NCBI GenBank assembly: GCA_025175895.1
Contig: CM046008.1
Coordinates: 23,143,255 to 23,207,254 of the forward strand
DNA: 64,000 nt
From: Wurfbainia villosa
Lineage: Eukaryota; Streptophyta; Magnoliopsida; Zingiberales; Zingiberaceae
Reading direction: 5' to 3'
Below are positions 11,136 to 22,335 of the stretch, in pieces. A program made the position numbers and the translations under genes. The notes below the pieces were generated by a model that was not told where the DNA came from, did no database searches, and saw only the letters and a program-made list of their open reading frames with translations. Position 1 is the stretch's first letter. Every line of letters begins with the position of its first letter.

Positions 11136-12775
11136 CTCATCTTGCTTAACTATCAAGTGTTGTGGCCAAGCCACATGGGTTCCTACAGCATCACCAATTA
11201 CTTCACATTCATTTGGAATTGGATGTGGCAAAGGTGCTGATTCGTTCACTGCTTCATCAATGGAGACTCGCATACAATTCTTGGGTAATGGAGCACCATG
11301 AAGTAATTTAGCAGGTTCAATGACACAAACAATTGTACCATATGCAGCAATATTTTTGTTAGATTCCAATGTCAATGCAACTGATTTCCCCTAAAATATC
11401 AATAAAATTTACTAACTCTATAATGTAAGTAATAAAATTACAACTGTTGTAATACCTGTAAAGCATCAGTTTTGCTCACTATCTACAGATCATATTGATC
11501 GATTTTCATAGTCTTCAATCATGTTAGGTACCTTCACTGAGCAACTGCCTTTGTCATCTGCCGAAATGTCACATGCACCCCTTTTATACACCATTTCTTC
11601 AAGTTTTTGTATACGTGCACCTTGGTCTGAAATTTTCTTATTTGCCTCCATCATCTCCCTTTTATGTTAATTGATTACATCTTGGGCAACATCAGCACCC
11701 TTCCATGTTCTGCCAACATTGAAATAAATTGTTGGAGTGACATGATCTCCAATACCCCTCACACGCCCAGTATGTTCTTTAGTCTCAAATGCTTTTGTAA
11801 GTATGTCTTCTTTTGTCTCCTCAATTTTCAGCTTACCCTCTTGCTTTTGTTGTATGTAATCATCCTATCATGTACATTAAAAAGAAATAGTACTAAAAAA
11901 GTTTGAATTTGAATAAAATTGTTTGATTTTATATATTGTTTATTTGCTTATAATCTTTTGTACTCTTTTCGTCAAATCCTCGCCTTCAAAGTTCCCTTCT
12001 TTGTTGACTCGTTTTTTCTTCCACATAATAGCTCTATTAATGTCATCATCATCACATAATTCAGTCGCCTACAATAAGAAAAATCTAGCAATATATGTGA
12101 AATAATTTTATGGGAATAAATTGGAGCGTTCATATAGAAATATGCTCAAAATATTCTTACTATTTCTTCAGCGAAACGTGCATATCCTTTACGTGCAAGC
12201 TGATGAGAGTATATGTGTTGTCTTCTTCTCTCTTTTTGTTGATCACTTAGTTTCTATTTATTTCAAATAACAACATATCAAATTTGTATATAAAATATAA
12301 CTCATGGTCGACTAGTTTTAAAATAAGAAATTAAGAAACTTACAATGAAATCTTCCGACATGCGACTAATGACAAACAAACTCCAATCATTTCTTGAAAT
12401 ACGATAGCCTAGCTCAGTCAACTCTTCGTGTTTGTCAAGTTTTCTTAAAATGAACGTCTGAGTGAGATGAGTTTTGTATTGACACCACTTACTATTTGCT
12501 GATTTCAAACAACTCTTCTTTCACATTGTATCAACATTATACATCAACTGTAAATCACAAAAGTGAAAATACGTTAACAATATTAACATGTAAGATTAAA
12601 TATGTCATAACAATATGAATCTGTGACAATAATAAGTACTAACTTATGTTAACTGATTCCCATATCAATTCTTTAACATCACTTGGAACTTGCTTCCAGG
12701 TCTTATAAATAATCTTAACCTTTTCTCGAGCAAATGGATACATCCAGGTCTTGTAAACATCCTTCAGGACGATTG
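11136..12775 (-). pseudogene. CACTA second gene: Transposase_24-like and DUF8039-like exons
   Basis: Exon 11390-11136 (85 codons, AG and GT borders) reads AYGTIVCVIEP, then IGDAVGTHVAWPQHLIV, matching the DUF8039-type domain that precedes Ulp1 in many CACTA proteins. Upstream, about 11880-11640 encodes GRVRGIGDHVTPTIYF, a Transposase_24-type motif, and 11640-11570 a short coiled coil (KKISDQGARIQKLEEMVYK). About 12500-12302 encodes YRISRNDWSLFVISRMSEDF, and 12740-12650 encodes TWKQVPSDVKELIWESV, both typical of the N-terminal part of the same protein. Introns are AT-rich. The exon chain is partial and the family calls are from memory of motif patterns. Confidence 0.6.
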
Positions 12776-13666
12776 CGATTTCGCACATACCCTTTCAAAA
12801 TCTTCATGTATCTTTCAAATGGATACATGTACCTATACAAAACCAATCCACACAATTTCACCTCTCGCATAAGATGAACAGATAAATGAATCATTATATC
12901 GAAAAATGCAGGGAGAAATACTTTTCAAGTAAACACAATGTAGTCACAATCTCTCATTGCAAAACATCCAACTTTGAGACACCTATCACTTTATTACATA
13001 TCACATTGAAGAAGAAACACAACCTAATGATAGTGTCTCTGATATGTTTGGGCAAGACACCATGGATGTCCACTGGAAGCAATTGTTGCATTAAAGTGTA
13101 GTAGTCATGTGACTTTAGGCCAACAAGTTTCAAGTCCTTCATCGACACAAAGTTTTTAACATTGGATGAGTAGCATGTTGGAAGATGTATTTCAGACAAA
13201 GATTTCAAAATCTTTCTTTTCTCATCTTTACTAAGTGTATAACAGGTTGATGGCAAAAACATACTCTTTTCCCCCATCCTTGGTGCCAAATCTGTCCCCA
13301 TATTCATTTCCACAAGGTCTAATCTCGCTGCTACACCATCCTTTTTTTCCAAGAATGTCAAGTGTACCTAGGAGAGATTCACTGACATTCTTTTCAATGT
13401 GCATCACATCAATATGTCGCACATATAAATATTTTCAATACTGAAGTTTAAAGAATATGGATTTTTTTTTCCAGCATGATTTTACATCATTCTTCTGCAA
13501 CTGAATCTTCCCACTCATTTTTCCCCAATGACAATTAATTCTTTCAACTCTTTCAAAAACAATGTCACTCAATGGTTTTGGTGCAGGGTTAAACTCTTGG
13601 TTCCCATTAAATGCTTTCCTTTGCCTTCGATAAGGATGAGTTACAGATAGAAACCTTCTATGGCAT
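12776..13666 (-). pseudogene. CACTA TNP2 transposase, C-terminal part with DUF4218
   Basis: The minus strand resumes TNP2 at CHRRFLSVTHPYRRQRKAFN (13666-13607) and continues through WKKKSIFFKLQY and RHIDVMHIEKNV. A break lies near 13330 at a run of T (frameshift). DUF4218-type sequence then follows: CYTLSKDEKRKI, VSMKDLKLVGLKSHDYYTLM, LPVDIHGVLPKHIRD and, near 12850-12780, YRYMYPFERYMKILKGYV. A stop replaces Trp after FFKLQY. The sequence then passes directly into the second CACTA gene near 12775, which suggests an internal deletion removing the end of TNP2. About 60 codons expected between the two TNP2 halves are missing at the Tekay insertion. Confidence 0.85.
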
Positions 13667-14409
13667 GTATATATATATATATATATAACATAACAACATA
13701 ACGAAACACAGCAGAAACTAATACAACATACTCATAACCACACATATACAACACAACCACACACTATGCATACCGGTATGACTAACACTAGAACATAAAA
13801 AAAACCTCGTCAAAACCCCCACCAACATGTGCGTACATCACATAACATATAACACCATGAAAACTCAGAAATACATAACAAGACATACGAAAAACCCAAA
13901 AACCCGGACTCTTGGAGTTGAGATGAGACGATGTCAGCCAGCGGTGCTCCAAGTACATCACGAAGTCGACTACCTGTTACCTGGGCGACAGAAAAATTCA
14001 GGGTCCGTGGTGGTGAGTAAAACTTAGTAGGTAATAGAAAAACATGTATATATCAAATATCACATGTAATTCAACAACATAATCTAGAGGTACAACAAGT
14101 ATATCAATATAGTATGTAAATACAAGCATATACCATCTAACCAAATGAACAACGTAAAATGCAGACATACCTGAAAGTGTGCTACGCTACTCTGATCCAA
14201 CCTGAGCAAATATCCAACATATATATATAACAGGAAGAGTAATACCAACTCACAATATACTCATGCTACAGATCAAGGTATCTAATGGTCTGTCCAACAC
14301 ATATACAAGTATCCGACACAACCGTATAACAGATGCAAGAAGCATGCATGAATATGATGTACACCCAAATACAACAAGAATAGTGCAATCAAATGCAACA
14401 TCACAATAA

Positions 14410-14443
<34 letters not shown>

Positions 14444-14955
14444 TAATATGCAAAGCGCCATAAGATATGACAATGCAGCATGTATGGTCATGTCTGCGCA
14501 CCCCTACTTGCTACCACGACCCAAGTGTGGTCTAGGTGGCACGACATGACAACTGTCCCAACTTAACACCAACCATCGCTCTAGAGTGGCCGAGTGAGCA
14601 GTATGATCAAGTAGCATAGGAGCATAAAGAGCTCGCTACACAACGGGGGTCCCTGTTGCTGGTCACTTCGACTGACACAATCAAAGAGTGGTCGAGTGTC
14701 ACACACCTAGGACAACTGCATGCAACTCCAACTACCACCGTCTATGGTGGTAAAGTGCGGCACAACAAATGTTCTGCCCTCACACCAGTTACTCTTCGGG
14801 GAGTAACCTGAGAGGCAAGATGACTGACGACTCTCTCAACCCCAAGGGAGACTATGTCGTCAGAATGCATGCAAATGACATGAATGTGCTATCACACGTA
14901 CAACCATCTACCACAGACTCTGTTCAACAAAGACTCGTACCCATCTGATCAATAC

Positions 14956-15115
14956 ACTCTCTATCCTTTAGAGAGTCGTACTCAATGGATCGACGGACTC
15001 TCTATCCTGTAGAGAGTCGTACTCAACTGATCATAACTCTCTATCCAATAGAGAGTCATACTCAACTGATCGACGCACTCTCTATCCTATAGAGAGTCGT
15101 ACTCAACTAATCATA
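14956..15115. repeat. Hairpin tandem array, 4 units of 39 to 41 bp
   Basis: Each unit starts ACTCTCTATCC, has a 3 to 5 base loop and continues TAGAGAGT, then CGTACTCAACTGATC. Units start at 14956, 14997, 15036 and 15077. Spacers alternate between GATCGACG and GATCATA types, giving a dimeric period of about 80 bp. A degenerate unit (GACTCTGTTCAACAAAGACT) precedes it. The paired LTR carries a longer array at 22753-22991. Confidence 0.85.
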
Positions 15116-15464
15116 TCAAGCTAGGACTACTGGTCCGTAGCGACACACTAATTACCCTTCCCTTAACCATTACACAACACATGGTTGGTAATAAGTATGC
15201 AATATACGTGTATTGAAAATAAACCCTAGATTTAGGGCATTACCTACCCATGGATGACCTTTTTGCCAATTTATAAATTGGGTCATCACCCGTACTCTAA
15301 CATCTACACCTTACTAAATATCTAGGTCAATTTACATCACATCTATAATCCTAAATCATAATAAAGGAAATGTGATATCAACCTTTGAGTAAATATAGCC
15401 AACGACAAGTATCAAGCATAAGATAAATAAGATCAGGGTCAAGATAATATGAACACCTAATATG

Positions 15465-17273
15465 TGTTGGGTTTTTCCGAGCCGCAAAAACCGCTTTTTG
15501 CGTTGCGGAAACCTCGGAAGCCCCCGGCCACGGATCCGTGCGAAGAAGTATTAAAACAAAACATGTATGTGCTTGTATAAAAAACCCTAGATCTACCTTA
15601 GATCTAAGAGATAAGAACGTTACCCTCGATGCGATGCCCTTCATGAAATCCGCTCGTCAAAAGTCCTTAACTCGAGAGTGTCAGTGCACACTCCTACGGT
15701 ATCCACACAAGCAATAGGTGGAAGAAAACACACTTGAGTGTGCTGGCACTCTAGGGTGTCTCGAGAATGAGGAAGGAGAGGAGAGAGCTTGAGAGGAAAA
15801 GTTCCAAGGTTGAAGATGAAGTCAATTAGCCACAAAATCAATACTCCATCTAATGGAGTGGCCACTTCACGAGGAGGGTTACATGCATGCATAAACTCCC
15901 ATGACCCTTGATCTCCCTCGTGATGTGGCATCAATTGACAAAGTCAATGATGATGTGGAGCATCATCATGGGCCGGCCAGGCCAAGTCATCATCATGACA
16001 TGGCATTTGGTCAAGTCAAACTTGACCTTTCATCTTCCCTCTCAAGTCAAGTCAAACTTGACCTCTAATCTCCCATGGTTGATCAAATCTAACCACTTGA
16101 CTCAAGTCAATTTAATTTAATGAATCTTTATTCATTAATTTAAATTGATTTGATGAATCAAATCTCAATTAGACTCATTCAACACTTGAATCAACTTGAG
16201 TCTAACTCAATTAGTCTAATTTGGATTACTCTTAATCCAATTTGGTTCATCCCATGAACCTAATCCTCATGGTTCATCATATGAACCTAATCTCCATCTA
16301 ATTGCTCTTATGTGTGTGACTCTATAGGTTCTTGTAACGTTGGCAATGTCCCTAAACCGATTTAGGAACATAAGCAATGAGCGGTATCTAGCAACACATC
16401 ATTGCTACCCAAGTTACAAGAATGTTGAGCTCCAACATCACCTTTGTGACTACTAATTGTGACTCTCACAATATGTGACAATGTCCCTCTATCCTTGACA
16501 TCTAGATTGACCAATCGAGGCATAGACCGTGTCATTCTCGGTACAATCTAAATCTTGAACTCCAAGTAGACTCACTCTAATCAAATGAGCTCAATATCTC
16601 ATATTGACTCATTTGGGCATGACCATGCACTTCGTGGTCTCACTCTATCAAGAATATCGATGTCACCCCCGTCATATAGGAGGGATAGATCCCATCTACA
16701 TCACTCACATCCCTCCGTATAATTCGTTACATACCCAGTAATCGCCTTTATAGTCCACCCATTTACGGGTGACGTTTGACAAAGCCAAAGTATGCAATTC
16801 ATTATGTAGGGAACCATGGTGACTTCAGGTCTAAGGACTAATAGTCATACTAATAGCCACATGAGAAAGTATATGACACTCATATAACGATCCATGATAC
16901 TTTCTCATGGCGGGTCATTCAGTATACATTCTCCAATGCATACCCATGTGTCAACTTGATATCTCATATTCATGACTTGTGAGATCAAGTCATCTTGTTG
17001 ACCTACATGCTAGTCTCTACGCATTAACATTGTCCCTGAATGTTAATACTCGACTAGGAATGATTAAGAGTAGTGTTCTCTATATCATCTCATTATCGAT
17101 TCAACCAATCGATTGATATAGATAAGAACCTACTACTCAAGGACGTTATTATATTTAGTTATTTGGCACCAATACAAGTAAATATAATAACCATGCCTTA
17201 ATAAATAGGAATATGATACAATAAAGTTCATACAACAATCATCATATGATTGGCTCTAGGGCTTTCACTAACA
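15465..17273 (-). mobile_element. Copia B solo LTR with target duplication ATATG
   Basis: A 1809 bp LTR in minus orientation, bounded by TGTTGG and CTAACA and flanked by ATATG at 15460-15464 and 17274-17278. The paired Tekay-1 LTR shows the empty site ACCTAACATGCTC near 23331-23343. It matches the copia B LTRs at 36973-38772 and 44741-46580. No internal sequence remains, as expected from recombination between the two LTRs of a former full element. Confidence 0.93.
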
Positions 17274-18925
17274 ATATGCTCATATCTACGACTAAATCTG
17301 AATACAATTACATCTACCTTACTAGGGTAGGAAATTACCCACCTAATATGAAGACTTATCTGAGCATCTCCACGTCCACGGGACCATCCTGAACCCAGGT
17401 CCTACAATTAACATACAACATAACTAAATACCAACATAAACAATTTGTAGGAAAAAGGAATCTAACCCAATCCTAATTCCTGATCGATCAACCAAATCCC
17501 ATATTGGTACAATCTCATACTATTCATTAATTTCCCAACAATTTCCCAATCTTAATCAAATTAAATTCATTATATAATCCATGAATCAACTCTAGCATCA
17601 ACTATAACGGTAACACACCCTACTTCAACATACCAAATCAAAACTTATCTCACAATGATTCACAGCTCCCTCACAAGAACAAACAGAGCATCGGTTAGAT
17701 CGATATTCATCTATACATCATCCAACAAGTATCATAAATATAATGAAACTAACCCTTCAATCTAACCTTGCACTGTTAATTCATATCCAGTTTCCCCAGC
17801 CAATTTCTGATCATCACCGTAGCTCATCAACACCACCAAACAAAACCTGTAAGCACGACATATCTCAAATCTTTCAATACAACACCCTACTCCAAAAATC
17901 AATTATCCCAGTAACAAGGTGCTCACCAAAGCCAATCACGGTTGTGAACAGGGATAAATCAAATTCAATTGCTGCTGTGAACCGAGATGAACCAAACAAC
18001 CAACCTCGCGACACTGCCATCATCAGCTTCCGACGACCATCGCATGCTAAATGTCCTCCTTGAACTGCTCTGTTCGCTGGAGGCAGTTCAATGCCGACAA
18101 TCACTGCAACCGATCCTTGATCCAAGCCTCGGATCATCATCCAACAGCTAGGTTTTCTGCCCAAATCAAATATCAATCCTCGATTCACTCCTCTGTACTC
18201 GGAGTTCACAGCCCTGGCGGTGTCGTGTGCGGGCGGAGAGGAAGCCAACGATAGAATGCAGCTCACGGTGGCAGCTTGTCGCGACGGTCAGAGGGCGACC
18301 GCGAATGGGCAGAGCGAAGGGCAAGACGACTGACATAGTGAACTGGCTTGGGGCGTCGGCGATCGTAGAGCAAGGAGAGCTCACGGCTAGCTTGGGGCGT
18401 CAGCGATCGAAGAGCAACGAGAGCTCGCGGCTGGCTTGAGGCTTGCGTCGTTTGGAGGCTGGCCGACAACGGCTGATCAGAGGTGGTGGCGAGCGAAGAG
18501 GAGACACCGACGAGCTAAACTCCAACAGCGGTGACGAGTGGGAGGAGCCAGTTCCGGCGGTGACGAGTGGAGAAAGGACAGTACCGTCGAGATCGAGATC
18601 GGGGAACGAATCGGCGGATCGGGGAAATGAGGAGAAGAAAATGGCCGATCGGGGAAATCGGGGAAAACGGAAGAAATATAATAGGTTTTTTAATTAAACC
18701 TATTAATCCCTAGCAGATAGTCTAAACAGGCTTTACAAAAGCTTATCCGCTTTATCCCCTTGAAATATCCATAAAACTTCCGTTTAAATCCTGAAAAATT
18801 TCTAAAAATTCCTGAAAAATTTCTAAAAATTCCTGAAAATTTCTATAAGATAATTTCTTAATTAACAAGAATATTTTCTGTTATTATTATTATATTTATT
18901 ATTATTTTTTCCTCGGTATTTTACA

Positions 18926-18937
18926 TTCTCCCCCACT
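18926..18937 (-). other. Polypurine tract of Tekay-1
   Basis: The minus strand reads AGTGGGGGAGAA immediately before the LTR start TGTAAAATACC. This is the expected plus-strand priming site and confirms orientation. Confidence 0.85.
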
Positions 18938-19017
18938 AATAAAAATTTGGTCCCCAAATTTCGTACTAACATGCAAGAACCAATTCAAGAGATTTCTTGA
19001 ACTACATACCTCAAGTG

Positions 19018-19098
19018 AACAAATGAGGATATCGAGGTCGAATAGTATCTTCCATCTCTCACGTAGCCTTCTCATCAGTATGATGTTGTCATCCAACT
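19018..19098 (-). pseudogene. Chromodomain tail of Tekay-1 integrase
   Basis: The minus strand encodes TDEKAT, a TGA at the position of the usual Trp, then EMEDTIRPRYPHLF. This matches the C-terminal helix of chromoviral chromodomains (DEATWE...E..MR..YP.LF). The domain tethers integration complexes to chromatin in intact relatives. The N-terminal half is not clearly readable here. Confidence 0.65.
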
Positions 19099-19099
19099 C

Positions 19100-20330
19100 T
19101 TACAAGTCAGATGGTTTTGTTTTGCAACTGTTGCTCCTTGCTACTAAGAATTCGCACTGAAATCTCTTCATATGTTGCATTAGACTAAAGTGGAGTGGAA
19201 CCTCTTTCAGAACATGATCTGAGCGCGGAACGTATTTCTTCAACATATAAACATGAAATACGTTATGAACACCCACAAGTGCCTGAGGTAAAGCCAACCG
19301 ATAAGTTATACCCTTAATCCGCTCCAATACTTCAAATGAACCAACGTAGTGTGGAGATAACTTTCCTTTTAGCCTAAATGACTTCACCCCTTCCGTAGGT
19401 GAAACACGCAGAAATACCTGTTCCCTAACTGAGAACTCCAAAGGCCTTCGCCTCCGATCTGCATGACTCTTTTGTCAACCCTGTGTCTCTTATAACCATC
19501 ATCCGATGATGCGCACCAACTCTGCATCATGTTGGATACTCTGTGGCCCCCAATAGCTGTTATTTCCCCGACTTCCTCCCACAACACGGGAGATTTACAG
19601 AGTCTAACGTATGGGGCCTCAGAAGGATTCATCTGAATGGAGTGATAACTGTCCTCATAGTTAAATTCCACTAAAAGAATGTTATCCTCCCAACTACTCT
19701 CATAATTCATGACACAAGATCTTAATAGATCATCCAGAGTCTGAATATTACGCTCAGACAGTCCATCATTCCGCGGATGAAATGTTGCACTAAACCGAAG
19801 CTCTGTGCCCATAGTCTGATGCAGACTCTGCCAAAATCGCAAGGTAAATCGCGGATCTCTATCCGATATGGTACTTAAAAGTACCCCATGCAATCTGATA
19901 ATCTTTCGGCGATACAACTTTGCCGGATGATCCAATGGGTACAACCCACAAATACGAAGGAAATGAGCTGATTTGGTCAGTCAATCCACAATCACCCAAA
20001 TCACATCACGTCCTTTACGAGTTCTAGGCAATCCCGTAACGCAATCAATAGTGATATGCTCCCACTTCCATTCCGGAATCGAAATTTTCTAGAGCAATCT
20101 AGTGAGTTTCTAATGTTCAACCTTCACCTACTGGCATACTAAACATCGAGCAGTAAAATCTACTATAACTCTCTTTATACCATTCCACCAGTATAAATGT
20201 TTCAACTCTCGGTACATCTGAGTACTATCAGGGTGAATAGCAAATCTCCAATGATATGCTTCCTGTAGCGACTCTTCCTTGACTGGACGCGTGTACGGAA
20301 CACACTATCCTTATCAGAGACGGAGAATTA
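19100..20330 (-). pseudogene. Ty3/gypsy integrase (Tekay-1)
   Basis: From about 20290 the minus strand encodes FAIHPDSTQMYRELKHLYWW and ARCLVCQ, the HHCC-like zinc segment. The catalytic core follows: ITIDCVTGLPRTRKGRDVIW (first Asp), ISDRDPRFTLRFWQSLH (second Asp) and PRNDGLSERNIQTL (Glu), so DDE residues remain at about 20050, 19865 and 19765. The C-terminal module is at 19441-19100 (LRVSPTEGVKSFRLKGKLSP, then VHNVFHVYMLKKY), in a different frame from the core after 19480. At least four stops and a frameshift make it inactive. Confidence 0.85.
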
Positions 20331-22335
20331 TCTTCTCAAAAGAGAAATCCATCAACCATTCAAAATCCACTCTACCACACACTCTGTAAGTGCATGGAAG
20401 ACTATAGCGATCAATCTCTCAAGTTGCAATTGTTCGCGTTCCAGCAACTCTATAGTAGCTACCGAGTAGCTAGTTAAATTCAATGAGCACTTCTGCTCCA
20501 TACATCCACAAATCTAGATAATAACTACTAAAGCCACGTCATGTATATGACAGCCTATCTCGTAGTTTCTTAACTGTCGTAGGCATAAAATACGTCTCAT
20601 TCAACTGTATCGGATTCGCTCCGATCCCTAAAACGATACATTTGTGTACAACATCCTTTTATCCACTTCGGAACGATTAAATAATACTCATGTAAAAGTT
20701 AACCTTCGTCTAGGTCTTGTAACTGGTTTCACCAGCTTCTGACTAAATGATTTTCATCATCACCTTTGTCGAACAAGTCTGGCGTATAATAATGTCAAAC
20801 ATTCTATCCACATCTACAGAATTAACCCAAAACATACAAGGAAAACCACCACTACGGTGGTTGAGTGCGCAACTCCAACTACAACAATTAACAGTGGTTA
20901 GGTTACGTAACTCCAACAACCACAAACTGATCCAATTGTGTCCAGGATACACGATTCTCAAATCCAGTGGCGACTAAATCGTTAATTAGTCTAATAACTT
21001 AATCGCAACTCATAAAAATTCATACTAAGTATGAATTTGTCCTCTCTACACACCTGCATCCTTTTTACTCAAAACTGATGATATATCTTAATCATCAAAA
21101 CGACACTGATAATTGTATGACACCATGTCACTACAATATCAACGCTTCAGTCGTAAATCGATCCTAGAGTATACACAGGTGTCCTTAGCTGATCTAGACA
21201 GATCATTTATCCACAACGAAGGATATTCTCTTTTAACAACTATCACATTCCATCATCGATAATCGATGCATAATCTCAAAGGTCCATCTCTCTTTCAACA
21301 AAGAGTTTCGGATCTTCTCAAGGAGGAATACTGGAATAGATACATATCCCTTCCAACATCTCCTATAATCGCAACTTACGTTCTTCCAATTTCTATAGTG
21401 TTTAACAACACTGATACCAACAACACTATCACTCGGTATGTGATCTTCGATACCAGAACTATTTTCGCAATCATTTCGATCGTCTACTCCACTTGCCTAT
21501 GCAACGGCAAGCCTTGGAGTTCATTCAAAACTACATCTGAATACTCTTAGATTATCCGCATATCCGAGAGACATATCGTACCATACTTCCAACAATTTAA
21601 CTATCCGTAAGGATATGTCTACAGTAAAAGTATGTCTATCAAAGTCTAAGGGCATCCCTTGACTTCTTAATTGTTAATCCACATCTCATCTGACGGTAGA
21701 GATACCACCGACCTACAAGTCGATGTAAAGGACCCTTCTAATCCAAACAAAGAATGTTCTAGACAAGGATACCTGTAAACTATAAGTATCCCTCAACATA
21801 TTAACCCAGAGGGTACTAGAGTAATACCCTGAATGATCAATTATCTATCGATCCGATCTAAAGGCTCCATTCAAGTCTCGGCCTTTCTCCGAAGAGAACC
21901 ATATCAGATCCAACAGTTCGCGACAAAGCGGTCGCATTTCTGTGATGAATGATCCGAGGATTTTTCCTAGATCATCCAATCCTATCACTTAATTCTACGA
22001 GCTGCAACTGTAGAATACCGAATAAATATGACCATCGTCGTATACTCTCTCCTCTATACAAAGCAAATCACATCTGGAGGTAACTGTTGTTGTGTGCATG
22101 AGTCTTCTGCGATGTCTTCTGCTGATACTGCTGTGTAAATCACTTCCCTTAAAGGGAAGTATCACGAAACTCCAACCACGCCTGAGGTATTAGGTCGCTG
22201 CTGATGAAATAACCCAATCTTCTGTGCTGATCTCTGCTGTCGAGACGATGCATCATCCTCCCATAACACAATTGGTAGTCTTCAACTGAGTCTTCAAAGT
22301 ATACCTCCTCAAATGTACTGGTTGCTTACAATAGC
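20331..22335 (-). pseudogene. Tekay-1 gag tail, protease, reverse transcriptase and RNase H remnants
   Basis: Heavily decayed. The stretch 21690-21170 is the reverse complement of the plus-strand copy at 62120-62640, which contains the reverse transcriptase start. The stretch 22300-21980 matches the gag tail copy at 61500-61700. No long frame survives. The boundary with the 5' LTR at 22336 is a deletion junction, lacking the gag N-terminus and primer site. Confidence 0.65.

Larger units (their letters stand above)
13667..18925 (-). repeat. Tekay-1 3' LTR, interrupted by a copia B solo LTR
   Basis: About 3.4 kb once the solo LTR (15465-17273) is removed. It starts TGTAAAATACC at 18925. It contains TA microsatellites (13667-13686; 14412-14441), a hairpin tandem array (14956-15115) and a GC-rich block (about 18050-18620) resembling a promoter-proximal leader. 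Compared with Tekay-2 it ends about 60 bp short at the left, consistent with loss of the LTR terminus. Open frames in the GC-rich block are not conserved in frame between LTR copies and are not genes. Confidence 0.82.

Noticed and set aside
14950..15120. CRISPR-like appearance of the regular repeat array
   Set aside because: The spacers are themselves two repeating types, there are no cas genes, and the array lies inside plant retrotransposon LTRs.
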